DNA from: Dipteris shenzhenensis | Taxonomy: Eukaryota > Polypodiophyta > Polypodiopsida > Gleicheniales | Direction: 5' to 3' (one strand) | DNA: 64,000 bases | Assembly (NCBI GenBank): GCA_047967505.1 | Contig: CM106540.1 | Shown: piece after piece, positions 34,101-44,799 of the stretch | Layout of the letters: every line of letters begins with the position of its first letter | Numbering within the stretch: position 1 is the stretch's first letter | Notes under the pieces: generated by a model | What the model saw: the letters and a program-made list of their open reading frames with translations, nothing else | Told to the model about the DNA's origin: nothing | Databases searched by the model: none | Program-made: the position numbers and the translations under genes

Positions 34101-35180
34101 GTGACAAGATACGAGGATGCAAAGGCAAGAAGACAAGAAGAAAGGGCCCTCTTTTGTACACACCACGGATCTCGTGTGCCATACCCTCAGTATTTAAGAG
34201 CACTTCCAAAGGATATTCATGTGGATTGGCTACTTGATGAAATGGAGAAAGCAGAGAAAGACGAGGGGATGCATATCACAATGGAAGAATGGGAGTATGC
34301 TAGGGGATGCATGAGCAAGGTCGGTATATAGAATCTTATGCATAAGTTAGGAGCTTTCAATAATTTAGATTGCTTATTTAATTGATTTTTTCTTGGTGTA
34401 GTGCACTATGTTCAATGCTATATGGTGTGAGGGCAAGCATTTTCGAACACAACGGATTGATGATAAGAGAAACACACAAGACTGCGGCATCATTGCTAGC
34501 TTTGAGGGAGCCAATGGAGCCATGGATGATTATTGTGGCATAATCTAAGATATTATTATGCTTGACTTTCGACGCTTCTTTGTGTATGTTTTGGATGTAA
34601 AGTGGTTTAAGGAAATGGTGGAAAGAGGCCCTAATGCAACAATCAAATGCCATGCAAGTGGATTTGTAACTATTGACTCCACAAAGTTTTGGCAAAGTAG
34701 GAAGGACACTCTAGTACTACTGCAACAATGTGAATAGGTACTGTGCACACATATAAAAATACTCTCTTTTAAATATTTGATGCAAGAAAAATAACATGAT
34801 TGTATTTGTGTTTGAATTAGGTTGTCTATCAACCAATGGTGGATAATAATAGATGGTGGCATGTCATACCTATTATGCCATGTTCCAAAGTGATGTATAG
34901 TACATTTACTAATATAGAGCGTATGGAGGATGATCATGGCCATGGACGTGATGATGACCGTGATACGAGAGAGGAGGATGATCATGACATAGGAGATACA
35001 GATATTGAGGCCATTACCCATGAGGACGAGCCTACCATTCGAGATGCTGATTTCGATGAGCACATGAGTGGCACAAGTAGTAGGGGATTGAATGTATTTG
35101 TAGATCTAAACACTTGTTTGGATTTTGAAGTAGATAGTTTGGCAAGGGTTGATCTCATTGAGGATGAGATTGAACCGTAG
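31114..35180 (+). pseudogene. TNP2-like CACTA transposase (Transposase_21, DUF4218, DUF4216), CACTA-1
   Basis: Exons inferred from GT-AG sites: 31114-31299, about 31389-31738, 31832-32571, 32658-32889, 32978-33368, 33461-33540, 33632-34319, 34402-34737, 34821-35180. Most junctions keep frame; the exon 1/2 join is uncertain. Domains in order: Cys-rich N-terminus (CLCDRCRENMYRAR); Transposase_21 core (FPIIPRIQHMFKCKSIAELM, LRLGLGMDGVNPFG, WPVILVNYNLPSSM, GYHACSICGP); the helper segment LLDPMHIFKNV; DUF4218 (SQLHLIVHLVDEIAICGTIH, FLERFMKTLKGFVRQ); DUF4216 (RRFFVYVLDVKWFKEM); and an acidic tail. The protein would cut and join element ends in the nucleus. In-frame stops at 31180 (TAG), 31953 (TGA), 32502 (TGA), 34546 (TAA) and 34735 (TAG) make it inactive. 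Confidence 0.85.
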
Positions 35181-35344
35181 CTCCATAATTGATATTGGCA
35201 AAATATATTACATATTGTCTCATTCTCCTCATCTCACTTAATTCTTATATATGTGGGCTTGCAAAAAATTATGTGCTTTGGTAATCATGGGCAATGTTTG
35301 GAAAGCAAAGATGTACACCAAAATCTCACTTTCTGTATTCTCTG

Positions 35345-35605
35345 GTTTGCGTCTATCTACGCGTCTAAATGCGCGTCTGATTCTCAGTGTATATGCGCAA
35401 ATAAACGCGCTAATACACGCGCAAATAGATGCACCTATAGATGCACCTATAGACGCGCCCGTATTTTCTCAGTTTAGACATGCAATTAGACGTATTAATA
35501 CATGCGCAAATAGACGAGTTGTTAGATGCGCCTGTAATTTCTCTACTAAAGCAATGCCTATAGACGCGCCCGCTATTTTGCGCGTCTACCAAGCGCGTCT
35601 ATAGT
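35345..35605. repeat. Subterminal GCGTCTA/TAGACGC motif cluster, right end of CACTA-1
   Basis: About fifteen copies of GCGTCTA, TAGACGCG, TAGATGC or AAATAGACG in both orientations, next to the 3' inverted repeat. Confidence 0.85.
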
Positions 35606-35640
35606 TGCTTTGTGTTGTTGTGTCCGGAGAGTCAAAACCA

Positions 35641-36368
35641 ATGGCCCAGACTTCGCGCACCTACAAAGTAGACAAACTCAATGATAAAAACTTCCAACCT
35701 TGGAAGATGACGATGGAGTTATTGCTGCAGAAACTTGACCTGCTCACCATCGTTGACAGAACATTGGTCATGCCTGATCCATCCGTCACTGCAAACGCCG
35801 CCAATGTGATTGCCTGGAAAAACAGGGATTTAAATGCACGGTTGGAGCTCTTCCTCTACATGGAAGACGAACAAAAACAGATGGTGAGAACTCTGACCAC
35901 AGCACATCAGATTTGGACACAATTAATCCAAACATATGAGCACATAGATGTCTCATCTCAAATCTCGAATTTGAAAAAACGTATGAAAGTAAACATGAAT
36001 GAATCGGATGATCTACCAAAGTTCGTCCAAACTTAGTGCACTACCATGGACGACTTAACCTTATCAGGTCTCATCCTTGATCAAAAGGTCCAAGCGATCT
36101 GCCTTCTGACAGCATTGCCCCCTTCCTCGCAACCGTTCATTAGTACTCAAATAACTGTAGAAAACCTCACAATTCCAATCGTCATCCCTGCAACAATTCA
36201 AGAACATGCCATGCACGGCTCTCTATCTGTACAATCCAGTTCGTCTACCCCACAATTGGCAATGTGCTCAAATCAACAACCACGCTTTAGAAATAAATCA
36301 TGCCCTAACAACTCAAATACCCGAACCATCAGCCGACAATCCTAATATCAGACTAAACGTCCCTCTAG
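35641..36368 (+). pseudogene. Copia-B gag, first half
   Basis: The frame from ATG 35641 codes a typical copia gag: YKVDKLNDKNFQPWKMTMEL (DUF4219-like start), then UBN2 with AHQIWTQLIQTYEHIDV and ISNLKKRMKVNMNESDDL. It is broken by TAG at 36034-36036, goes on in frame (MDDLTLSGLILDQKVQAICL) and is cut at 36369 by the insertion of CACTA-2. Removing that element (one TAG copy kept) brings 36368 next to 46901, where the zinc-knuckle region continues. The upstream leader is likewise interrupted by CACTA-1. Confidence 0.85.
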
Positions 36369-36463
36369 CACTACTACACACGGATCCTATTGCGATGTTT
36401 ATGTACCGACGTTTAGCGCCCGTATAGCGTTAATCGTCGGTATGAAAAGCGGGTTCCATAAAG

Positions 36464-36820
36464 CATCGCTATATAGAGACGCTTGCCAAAAGTCGCTATC
36501 TCGGGGGGGGTCACTATGTATAAACCCTCTATACCACGTGCGTTCAAGGCATATTTCTAAAATCCCTTATCTGTGTAAATTTTTCATTAATAAAATGTAC
36601 CCCTTTTCTATACAAATCTGTAAATTTTTTCCAAAACTATTTTAAATAGTCCCTTATGTATATTTATTTCTGTAAATTTTAGAAATAAAAAATATCCTTT
36701 TGTTGAACTCACGTGATAGGGTTACATATGATGAGTGACCCCCTCGAGGTCGCTATATAGCGACTTTTAAGTGTCGCTATATAGCAACAGTGATATACTA
36801 TTTTATAGCGACGTTTTACA
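36464..36820. repeat. Subterminal GTCGCTATATAGCGAC cluster, left end of CACTA-2
   Basis: Copies or partial copies occur at 36464, 36492/36749 (split by the MITE), 36769 and 36803. The full 16-bp motif is a perfect palindrome. Confidence 0.85.
36500..36748 (+). mobile_element. MITE copy 2 inside CACTA-2
   Basis: This 249-bp copy of the family at 21547 starts CTCGGGGGGGGTCACT and ends GTGACCCCCTCGAG. The perfect 8-bp repeat GTCGCTAT flanks it (36492-36499 and 36749-36756). The target was one of the GTCGCTATATAGCGAC subterminal motifs of CACTA-2, so it inserted after that element. Confidence 0.9.
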
Positions 36821-36985
36821 GAGAGGTTTTTTTTTCCATATAGGCCTTAAAAGTTAGTTTTTTCCAATGACAAATTTTTTTAAATTTTCATACATGTTTG
36901 ATCTCATAGAGAATAAAAAAATGAGAGCATGTACATCAAGCCTTTGAAGCTCATATATTCGTGTCCAAGTTTGAGATGAGAAAAA

Positions 36986-39900
36986 TCAATTAAGAGCATT
37001 TACATCAACTGTTTCATCTTGAGCCAAGTCTAAGGCACTAAACAAGTCTATCTCCAACTCTATACCGAGTTGATCTCATATATCATCATCGTGCTCTGGC
37101 ATCATACATTCATCTAAAAGTATTTGATCATCTTCTTCAATAAAGTGTGGTGATTCTTGATGATCGTTGTCTTCTTCCTCAATATTGTGATCTCCATCTT
37201 CCTCTCGTGCGATGTGCATCTTCCTCTTGGCTCATATGGTGATCTACATCTTCTTTGCTAGATTCATCAATTGGATCCGGCATTGGTAGTGGCATCTCCA
37301 TATCCACATCTCTATCTTCAAAAATTTGCTTACTTCATGGTGCAACTTGGATCATGTACCACCATCTTGGATCAGAACGATCCGGATGAAAAACCACCTA
37401 TATTGAAGATGGGTGCCAAATGTCGTCAATTATATATATGAAATTATGCTCAAGTACATGTATCAATGGATCTTTTAAAACGAAAGCTTCGATTAATTAA
37501 ATCATTGGTATGCACTTGCTCACAGTGCTCGGGAAGAACAAAAGTATCACTTTCATCGGTCCAATGTTTGGTGGAGTCTATTGTAAAGAGATCACTACTA
37601 TCTTTTCTCACTGTCACATGGGGACCATTGTAAATAGTTCTAAACCATTTTACATCAAGAATGAAAATACTAAATCGTCTAAAATCAACTTCATAGATGT
37701 TGCGTATGGTTCCACAATAATCTAACTCTGAGGAGAGAAGATTGGTATCCGAAGCACTTACTCGGCTATCTTGTGTGAAGTTAGCCATGACTTTACAATC
37801 ATATGTGACTCTCTTTGAATCGATGCGTTCCACGCGAAAATATCGTCCATATGACCATAATGCACTGTACTTTTTGTACTGTAAAAGAGCATCATTAAAA
37901 CAATGAAGATGCATCTATTTTATAGCATATATTGCCACAAATAATTACTTAATTACATCAAGAGGTAAGAAACTTACATGCACCATACATCCAGATGATA
38001 ACTCTCGCTCGTGCTCGTTTATTGTCTCTCCATCACGTTCGGCTTTACGTAGAGCCCCAGTTGTAGCCAATCAAGTGACATGTGAGTAGGGAGAAGAGCC
38101 AGATCCCGTGGATATGGTTGTGATTTCCTGTACATTACTCTGAATCTTGTCCTTGCATTTATTCTTTCTGCTTTGGCCACTTCATATCTCTCAATCCAAA
38201 TCTGCATCTCAAGGCTATTGAGGATACAAAACTTATTGAATTTCTCCATTTGCTCTTCCCTCATCTTTCTTTCAATCCCTTTTTCTTGGGGAACCTCGCC
38301 AATGATGCGATCATCATCCTTGTTATGCCAAGCTTGCGGCATATCGGGATCCGTGGATGCAAGAAACTCTGTGATATATACTAATGACTCTTGCACAAGC
38401 CATCCCTTTGCCATGCTTGCTCCTGGTCTTGCTCTTTGTCTTACAAATCCCTTTAAAGTTTTCATAAACTGCTCGAGAAAAAACATCCATCGACTATGAA
38501 CGGTACCTGCTATAGCCACCTCATCAACTATGTGCACAAGCAAGTGGACTTGAGTTGTCATAATGCTCGAGGGAAAGTGCTTCTCAAGCAAGCATACGGC
38601 TTCGATGGATTCTACCTAGCCTTCTCGATGCTCAATATGGAGATCTCTTTTTGAGATATCCACCTATTTCACATGTCCATGTAAGATATTTTCATAATCA
38701 GTCTACGGATTAATCAGCTTAAATTGAAGAAAATACATTCAATGCAATTTGATAGTAAGCATACCTCACAATACCACAAATCTTGAATATAGCATTTCTA
38801 ACATCTTCTTGTAAGCACCCTTTTATTGTAATTGGGAGGATGAACTATCAAAGCAACAAAGAAGTCATGTCAACAATATAACATAATAATAATTACGCTA
38901 ACGCATCACGATTATCGGTATACTAATTCTACTTAGAATACATGTAAGACCTTGTGCCAATCATGGGACTTGAGCCCACTAAGCTTATTGTCCTTTGAAA
39001 ATGCTCCTTTCAAGCAACGCATGTGCCCTGTCAGTGTTTGAAAAGAGGCAATGTGTGCCTTGACCGCTGCCTCCTCCCTCATAGAGAGGATCCACGTTGC
39101 TTTCGGGAGGATAACTTTTCCCGAAGCATGCACTTGGGGCCACAAATGAGACATCCTATTCATAGCACGCAAGTCTTCTCACACTCCTCTCGAGTCTTTG
39201 GAACCAACCAAGTGTGCCCAAATAGTAGCCCCCACATTCTTGAAGATATGCATGGGATCCAAGAGATAATTGATTTGTAACTGACCCCAATAAGGAAGCT
39301 CGTGAAAGATCGATAGCCTCTTCATACCAGGAGGAGGTTCCTCTCCATTCACCCTCCAAGCTTGAATCCAGTCACTTGCCTTCTAATATGATGGTGATGG
39401 ATCAAGCTAACCTCCACGTGCGAGATGGTCGAGTGGAAGGTATCAAGCATGACCTTCATAATAATTTTTCCTCATATGTTTGGAGTAGCATGCAAGCGAT
39501 TTCAAAGCCGGTCCACAAACAGGACAAGCATGGTACCCACTTATAACAAGTCCTGCACGCGTGCATGAATGTGTTAGTACAAGACATGCGTGCGAAAGAG
39601 AGTCATAAAAGCATAATCCCTCATTGTACATGTAAAGATACAACCACGTACTTGCGCACTCTCCATATCCTGGGTAGTCATGCATGGTCCACATCAAGAT
39701 ACCCCTAAACAGAATATCATTGGTATGTCTAGGAGCTCTAGAAATATCAAAGACCTGCACTCCTCTCCATAATATCTGTAACTCCTCTATCAAAGGTGCC
39801 ATGTACACATCCATATTGCCTTGTACTTTCCTGGCACAAGTAGTGCAAGCATGAGGTGTCCCTTTTTTATTGTTAGCCATGGTGGGATATTGTAATTCAC

Positions 39901-41076
39901 CACGACTATGGGCCATGTCGACCAAGATGTCGAGCGTAACCCGAAAGGATTCATGCCGTCCATGGCTAGCCCAAGATGTAAGTTGCGTGGTTCTCTCGCA
40001 AAGTCCGGCCACTGATTATCTATGTGCTTCCAAGCTGCACAATCTACGGGAATCCTCAATGTGTCATCAGTGGACCGATGAGATGCATGCCATGTCATCA
40101 ACTCCGCTATGGATTTGCATCAGAACATGTGTTGTATTCTTGCAATCATGGGAAAGTGTCTCAAGACCTTTACCAGTATCCGCTCACCCCCTGCAAGTCA
40201 TCTCTATATCGTTGTTCCCCACACTTTGGACAACTAGCCAAATCTCCATGCTCACGACGAAAGAGAATAAAATCAATACGGCAAGCATGGATGGTATCAT
40301 AATCCATACCCACCATTGTTAGCATCTTCTTCGCTTCATCTCTTGATGCGGGCATGGTATTTGGTGTAGGCAACATCTTCTGGAGCAACCTATGACAATT
40401 CAAAACATACATAGGCTTCGAACAATGATGATTCGGTATACACTATCCAAATGATGATTCTCAACAAAAAATATCCAAATAATGAGTCAAATTAATGCAA
40501 GAGCTAACCTCATTAAGGCCGAGACACTTGTATCCGACCACCCATACTTGTAGATTCAAGATTGAGAGACAAGCACATAGTTTAGACATCCTAGCACCCT
40601 CATACAATTGTGTTGATTGCAACTCTCGCATTTTGACCTCAGACTCTGACATCACATGTACATGGGATGTAGTGTCCCTAAAAATGGAATCCATCATGTT
40701 GACCATACACTCGTCATCATCCGGGAGACTATAGTCTTGCTTAAGTGAGAAGGTATATGCGTACCCTTGTCACCCTCCTCATCCTGTTTTAAGATTTCGT
40801 GTAAATATAAGATTTTGTATTTCTTGGTATATAATAAGACTGCAAACTTAAATAGCTTTGACTTACTGATGGTCCATCAACACGTGCAACACCAACAATG
40901 GGTACTGGTTCTTCGGGCTCCTCCCCATACATCCGCAAGTGGTGCATGATAATACGACATTGATGTCGTACTTCTCGCTTGCAATGAGTGCAATGATAGT
41001 ATAACCTCTCCATAAGCCACTTCATGCTCTCGGACGTTGGTGCATCATCGGACGAGCTTCCACTCGTCCCTTCCAT
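36986..41076 (-). pseudogene. TNP2-like CACTA transposase of CACTA-2
   Basis: Read on the minus strand from ATG 41076: a Cys-rich N-terminus (HCTHCKREVRHQC); an exon around 40700-40500; the Transposase_21 core in pieces that change frame (IHACRIDFILFRREHG, LHLGLAMDGMNPFG, WPIVVVNYNIPPWLTIKKGH, YMAPLIEELQILWRG, SGYHACPVCGP); LLDPMHIFKNVGATIW near 39250; GHMRCLKGAFSKDNK; DUF4218 (38591-38019: TQVHLLVHIVDEVAIAGTVH, FLEQFMKTLKGFVRQ); DUF4216 (37914-37450: RRFSIFILDVKWFRTI); and a last exon with PRWWYMIQVAP, stop at 36988-36986. At least two frameshifts (about 40170-40100 and 39800) and one near 39300 disable it. Gene order and sequence parallel CACTA-1 but are clearly diverged. Confidence 0.8.
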
Positions 41077-41164
41077 CTACACTTATAAAATCACAACATA
41101 AGTGCAAGAAGAGATATTAACAGTTATAAAATAACATCTATGAGCTTCCCTTCATGCTACAACA

Positions 41165-41270
41165 AAAAGTGACTTAAAGCGTTGCTATATAGCGACTTTT
41201 TCCTCTGTTCCGTCGCTATATAGCGACATTTTTAATTAGCGACGAAAAAGTGTTGCTATATAGCGATGCC
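41165..41270. repeat. Internal GTCGCTATATAGCGAC cluster upstream of CACTA-2 TNP2
   Basis: Copies lie at about 41180 (TTGCTATATAGCGAC), 41211 (perfect palindrome GTCGCTATATAGCGAC) and 41252. The cluster ends about 90 bp before the minus-strand start codon at 41076, in the likely promoter. Confidence 0.85.
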
Positions 41271-41880
41271 GTGGGTTAAAACCCGAGACTCCCATCACGC
41301 GGCGCTTTCTTTATCCCCTTCTCTAATCTCTCAAGTAAGCAAGGCAATCTCTCCTCCCACCTATTTTCGATGACCTCCCACCTATTTCCGATAACCTCCC
41401 ACTCTATTCTCCACTCCTCACCCTTCTCCTAGCTCTTGTACTCCCTCTCTACCCTTTTCCCTCTTTGGTTTCTTGAAAGGAAGTCCTTCAAGAGGTGAGT
41501 TTGTTTCAATAATGTAGGTTATTTGTTTGTTAGCTTTAGTTTTGTGAGTGCTTCTCCTTGTATTGCTAAACCTATAAACTAGTTTTCATGCTTGTTTTCA
41601 AAGGATTGAAACAAAAAACGAGATTTCAAGAAAGAAAGAAGACTCACCTCTTTTCTATATTTCTCTTCCTTCTCTTTCTCCTTGTCTTCTCAATCTCCTC
41701 CTTTCAAGAAGTTACTTTTGTAATCTCCTCCTTCCTCTAACATCTTATTTGAAAAATGGTATGTTTCCTCTCTTTTGTAGGGCCAGTCCACAACACCGAG
41801 CGGGACATATTGTTTCAGATAAGTGCTTCCTCTTTTTTCTATTTATTATTTTTGTTATTTCCATTGGCCTGCAGCTAGTG
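41271..41880. other. Non-coding stretch between the CACTA-2 genes
   Basis: Pyrimidine-rich, with CCTCCCACCTATTTTCGATGA-type short repeats near 41355 and an inverted repeat CTGCAGCTAG..CTAGCTGCAG (41869-41899). It may hold the promoter or 5' exons of the plus-strand gene. No coding family was seen. Confidence 0.4.
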
Positions 41881-41929
41881 CCTTAAGTGCTAGCTGCAGT
41901 GATGGGCGTAGGAACCCTCTCTTCCCCTC

Positions 41930-44740
41930 AATCTCTTTCCTTCTTCCCTCCTTCAATCTATTTCCTCCTCTTTTTCCCTCTTTCCTTTTTCTCTTCTTCT
42001 CTCTTTCTTTCCCTCTTTTTCCCTCTTTCCTTTCCCTCTTCTTCTCTCTTTCCCCCTTCTCTTATGCTCATGCATAAACATAAGCATGAGCATAAGAGAA
42101 GGAGACATATGCTCATGCTTATGCTTATGCATGAGCATAAGAGAAGTAGACATATGCTCATGCATAAGCATGAGCATATGTCTCTTTTTCCCTCTTTTCT
42201 CTTTCCCCCTTCTTCTCTCTTTCTCTCCCTCTTTCCTCTTTTCCAATCTCTCCTTCCTTTCCCTCTTCTTCTCTCTTTCTTTCCCTCTTTTTCCCTCTTT
42301 CCTTTCCCTCTTCTTCTCTCTTTCTTTCCCTCTTTTTCCCTCTTTCCTTTCCCTCTTCTTCTCTCTTTCTCCCTTCTCTTATGCTCATGCATAAACATAA
42401 GCATGAGCATAAGAATGCTTATGCTTATGCATGAGCATAAGAGAAGTAGACATATGCTCATGCATAAGCATGAGCATATGTCTCTTTTTTCCTCTTTTCT
42501 CTTTCCCTCTTCTTCTCTCTTTCCTTTCCCTCTTTCCTTTCCCTCTTATTCTCTCTTTCCCCCTTCTCTTATGCTTATGCATAAACATAAGCATGAGCAT
42601 AAGAATGCTTATGCTTATGCATGAGCATAAGAGAAGTAGACATATGCTCATGCATAAGCATGAGCATATGTCTCTTTTTTCCTCTTTTCTCTTTCCCTCT
42701 TCTTCTCTCTTTCCTTTCCCTCTAATTCTCTCGTTCCCCCTTCTCTTATGCTTATGCTTAAGCATAAGCATGAGCATAAGAAAAGGAGACATATGCTCAT
42801 GCTTATGCTTATGCATGAGCATAAGAGAAGTAGACATATGCTCATGCATAAGCATGAGCATATGTCTCTTTTTTCCCCCTTCTTTTATTCTCTCTTTCCC
42901 CCTTCTCTCTTTCTCTCCCTCTTTTCTCTTTTCCAATCTCTCCTTCCTTTCCCTCTTCTTCTCTCTTTCTTTCCCTCTTTTTCCCTCTTTCCTTTCCCTC
43001 TTCTTCTCTCTTTCCCCCTTCTCTTATGCTCATGCATAAACATAAGCATGAGCATAAGAATGCTTATGCTTATCTATGAGCATAAGAGAAGTAGACATAT
43101 GCTCATGCATAAGCATGAGCATATGTCTCTTTTTTCCTCTTTTCTCTTTCCCTCTTCTTCTCTCTTTCCTTTCCCTCTTTCCTTTCCCTCTTATTCTCTC
43201 TTTCCCCCTTCTCTTATGCTCATGCATAAGCATAAGCATGAGCATATGCTTATGCTTATGCTTAAGCATAAGCATGAGCATAAGAGAAGGAGACATATGC
43301 TCATGCTTTTGCTTATGCATGAGCATAAGAGAAGTAGACATATGCTCATGCATAAGCATGAGCATGTCTCTTTTTTCCTCTTTTCTCTTTCCCTCTTCTT
43401 CTCTCTTTCTCTCCCTCTTTCCTCTTTTCCAATCTCTCCTTCCTTTCTCTCTTCTTCTCTCTTTCTTTCCCTCTTTTTCCCTCTTTCCTTTCCCTCTTCT
43501 TCTCTCTTTCCCCCTTCTCTTATGCTCATGCATAAACACAAGCATGAGCATAAGAATGCTTATGCTTATGCATGAGCATAAGAGATTCCTCTTTCTTATG
43601 CTCTTCTCTCATTTCTCTCTTCTCTTCCTCTTCTTCAGATTCCTCTTCCTCTTCTTCCTCCTTCTCTCCCTCTTCTTCCTCTTCCTTTCCCTCTTTCCTT
43701 TCCCTTCTCTTTCCCCCTTCTCTTATTCTCTCTTTCCCCCTTCTCTTATTCCCTCTTCTTCTCTCTTTCCCCCTTCTCTTATGCTCATGCATAAACATAA
43801 GAATGAGCATAAGAATGCTTATGCTTATGCATGAGCATAAAAGAAGTAGACATATGCTCATGCATAAGCATGAGCATATATCTCTTTTTTCCTCTTTTCT
43901 CTTGCCCTCTTCTTCTCTCTTTCTCTCCCTCTTTTCTCTTTTCCAATCTCTCCTTCCTTTCCCTCTTCTTCTCTCTTTCTTTCCCTCTTTTTCCCTCTTT
44001 CCTTTCCCTCTTCTTCTCTTTTTCCCCCTTCTCTTATGCTCATGCATAAACATAAGCATGAGGATAAGAATGCTTATGCTTATGCATGAGCATAAGAGAT
44101 TCCTCTTCTCTTATGCTCTTCTCTCCCTCTTCTTCCTCTTCCTTTCCCTCTTTCCTTTCCCTTCTCTTTCCCCCTTCTCTTATTCTCTCTTTCCCCCTTC
44201 TCTTATTCTCTCTTCTTTCTCTCTTCTTCCTCTTCTCTCCCTCTTCTTCCTCTTCTTCTCGCTTCTCCTCTTTTCCCCTCTCCTTTCCCTCTTCTTTCTC
44301 TCTTCTTCCTCTTCTCTCCCTCTTCTTCCTCTTTCCTTCCCCTCTTTCCTTTCCCTCTTCTTTCTCTTCTCGTCCACTTCCTCTTTTTCCTCTTCTTCCT
44401 CTTCTTTCCCTCTTTTGTTTCCCTTCTCTTTCCCCCTTCTCTTATTCTCTCTTTCCCCCTTCTCTTATTTTCTCTTCTTTCTCTCTTCTTCCTCTTCTTC
44501 TCTCTTCTTCTCTCTTCCCCTCTCCTTTTCCTCTTCTTTCTCTCTTCTTTCTCTCTTCTTCCTCTTCTTCCTCTTCCTTTCCCTCTTCTTCCTCTTCTTT
44601 CCCTCTTTCCTTTCCCTCTTCTTCCTCTTCTCCTCCCCCTTCTCTTTTCCCTCTTCTCTCCCTCTTCTTCAGATTCCTCTTCCTCTTCTTTCTCTTCCTC
44701 TTCCTCTTCTTCCTCTTCTCTCCCTCTTTGCCTATGCCTT
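41930..44740. repeat. Pyrimidine tract array with regularly placed palindromes
   Basis: Runs of TTTCCCTCTTCTTCTCTC alternate with palindromic blocks. One block has arms CATATGCTCATGC around ATAA (starts 42151, 42451, 42641, 42835, 43096, 43339 with a variant end, and 43851). Another has arms CTTATGCTCATGC around a ~10-nt A/T centre (first at 42061), and short CTTATGC..GCATAAG versions also occur. Palindromes stop at about 44100; the rest is pure CTT/CCT-rich sequence. Long open frames exist on both strands only because the repeat lacks stops. This lies between the two genes of CACTA-2. Confidence 0.9.
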
Positions 44741-44799
44741 TGCTTATGCCTATGCTTATGTTTGTTTTTTTGCTTTTTGTTTTCGTCTTTGTGTCAATG

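Larger units (their letters stand above)
28209..35622 (+). mobile_element. CACTA-1: CACTA-type (CMC) DNA transposon
   Basis: The ends are inverted repeats: CACAACAAGACAAAGCA at 28209 and, on the other strand from 35622, CACAACAACACAAAGCA; 27 of the first 30 bases agree by eye. The flanking 3-bp target duplication is TCC (28206-28208 and 35623-35625). Inside are a minus-strand TNP1-like gene (28840-30308) and a plus-strand TNP2-like transposase gene (31114-35180), both damaged. Clusters of a TAGACGCG/CGCGTCTA motif lie at both ends and between the genes. The terminal CACAA differs from canonical CACTA. The element sits in the leader of Copia-B. Confidence 0.92.
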
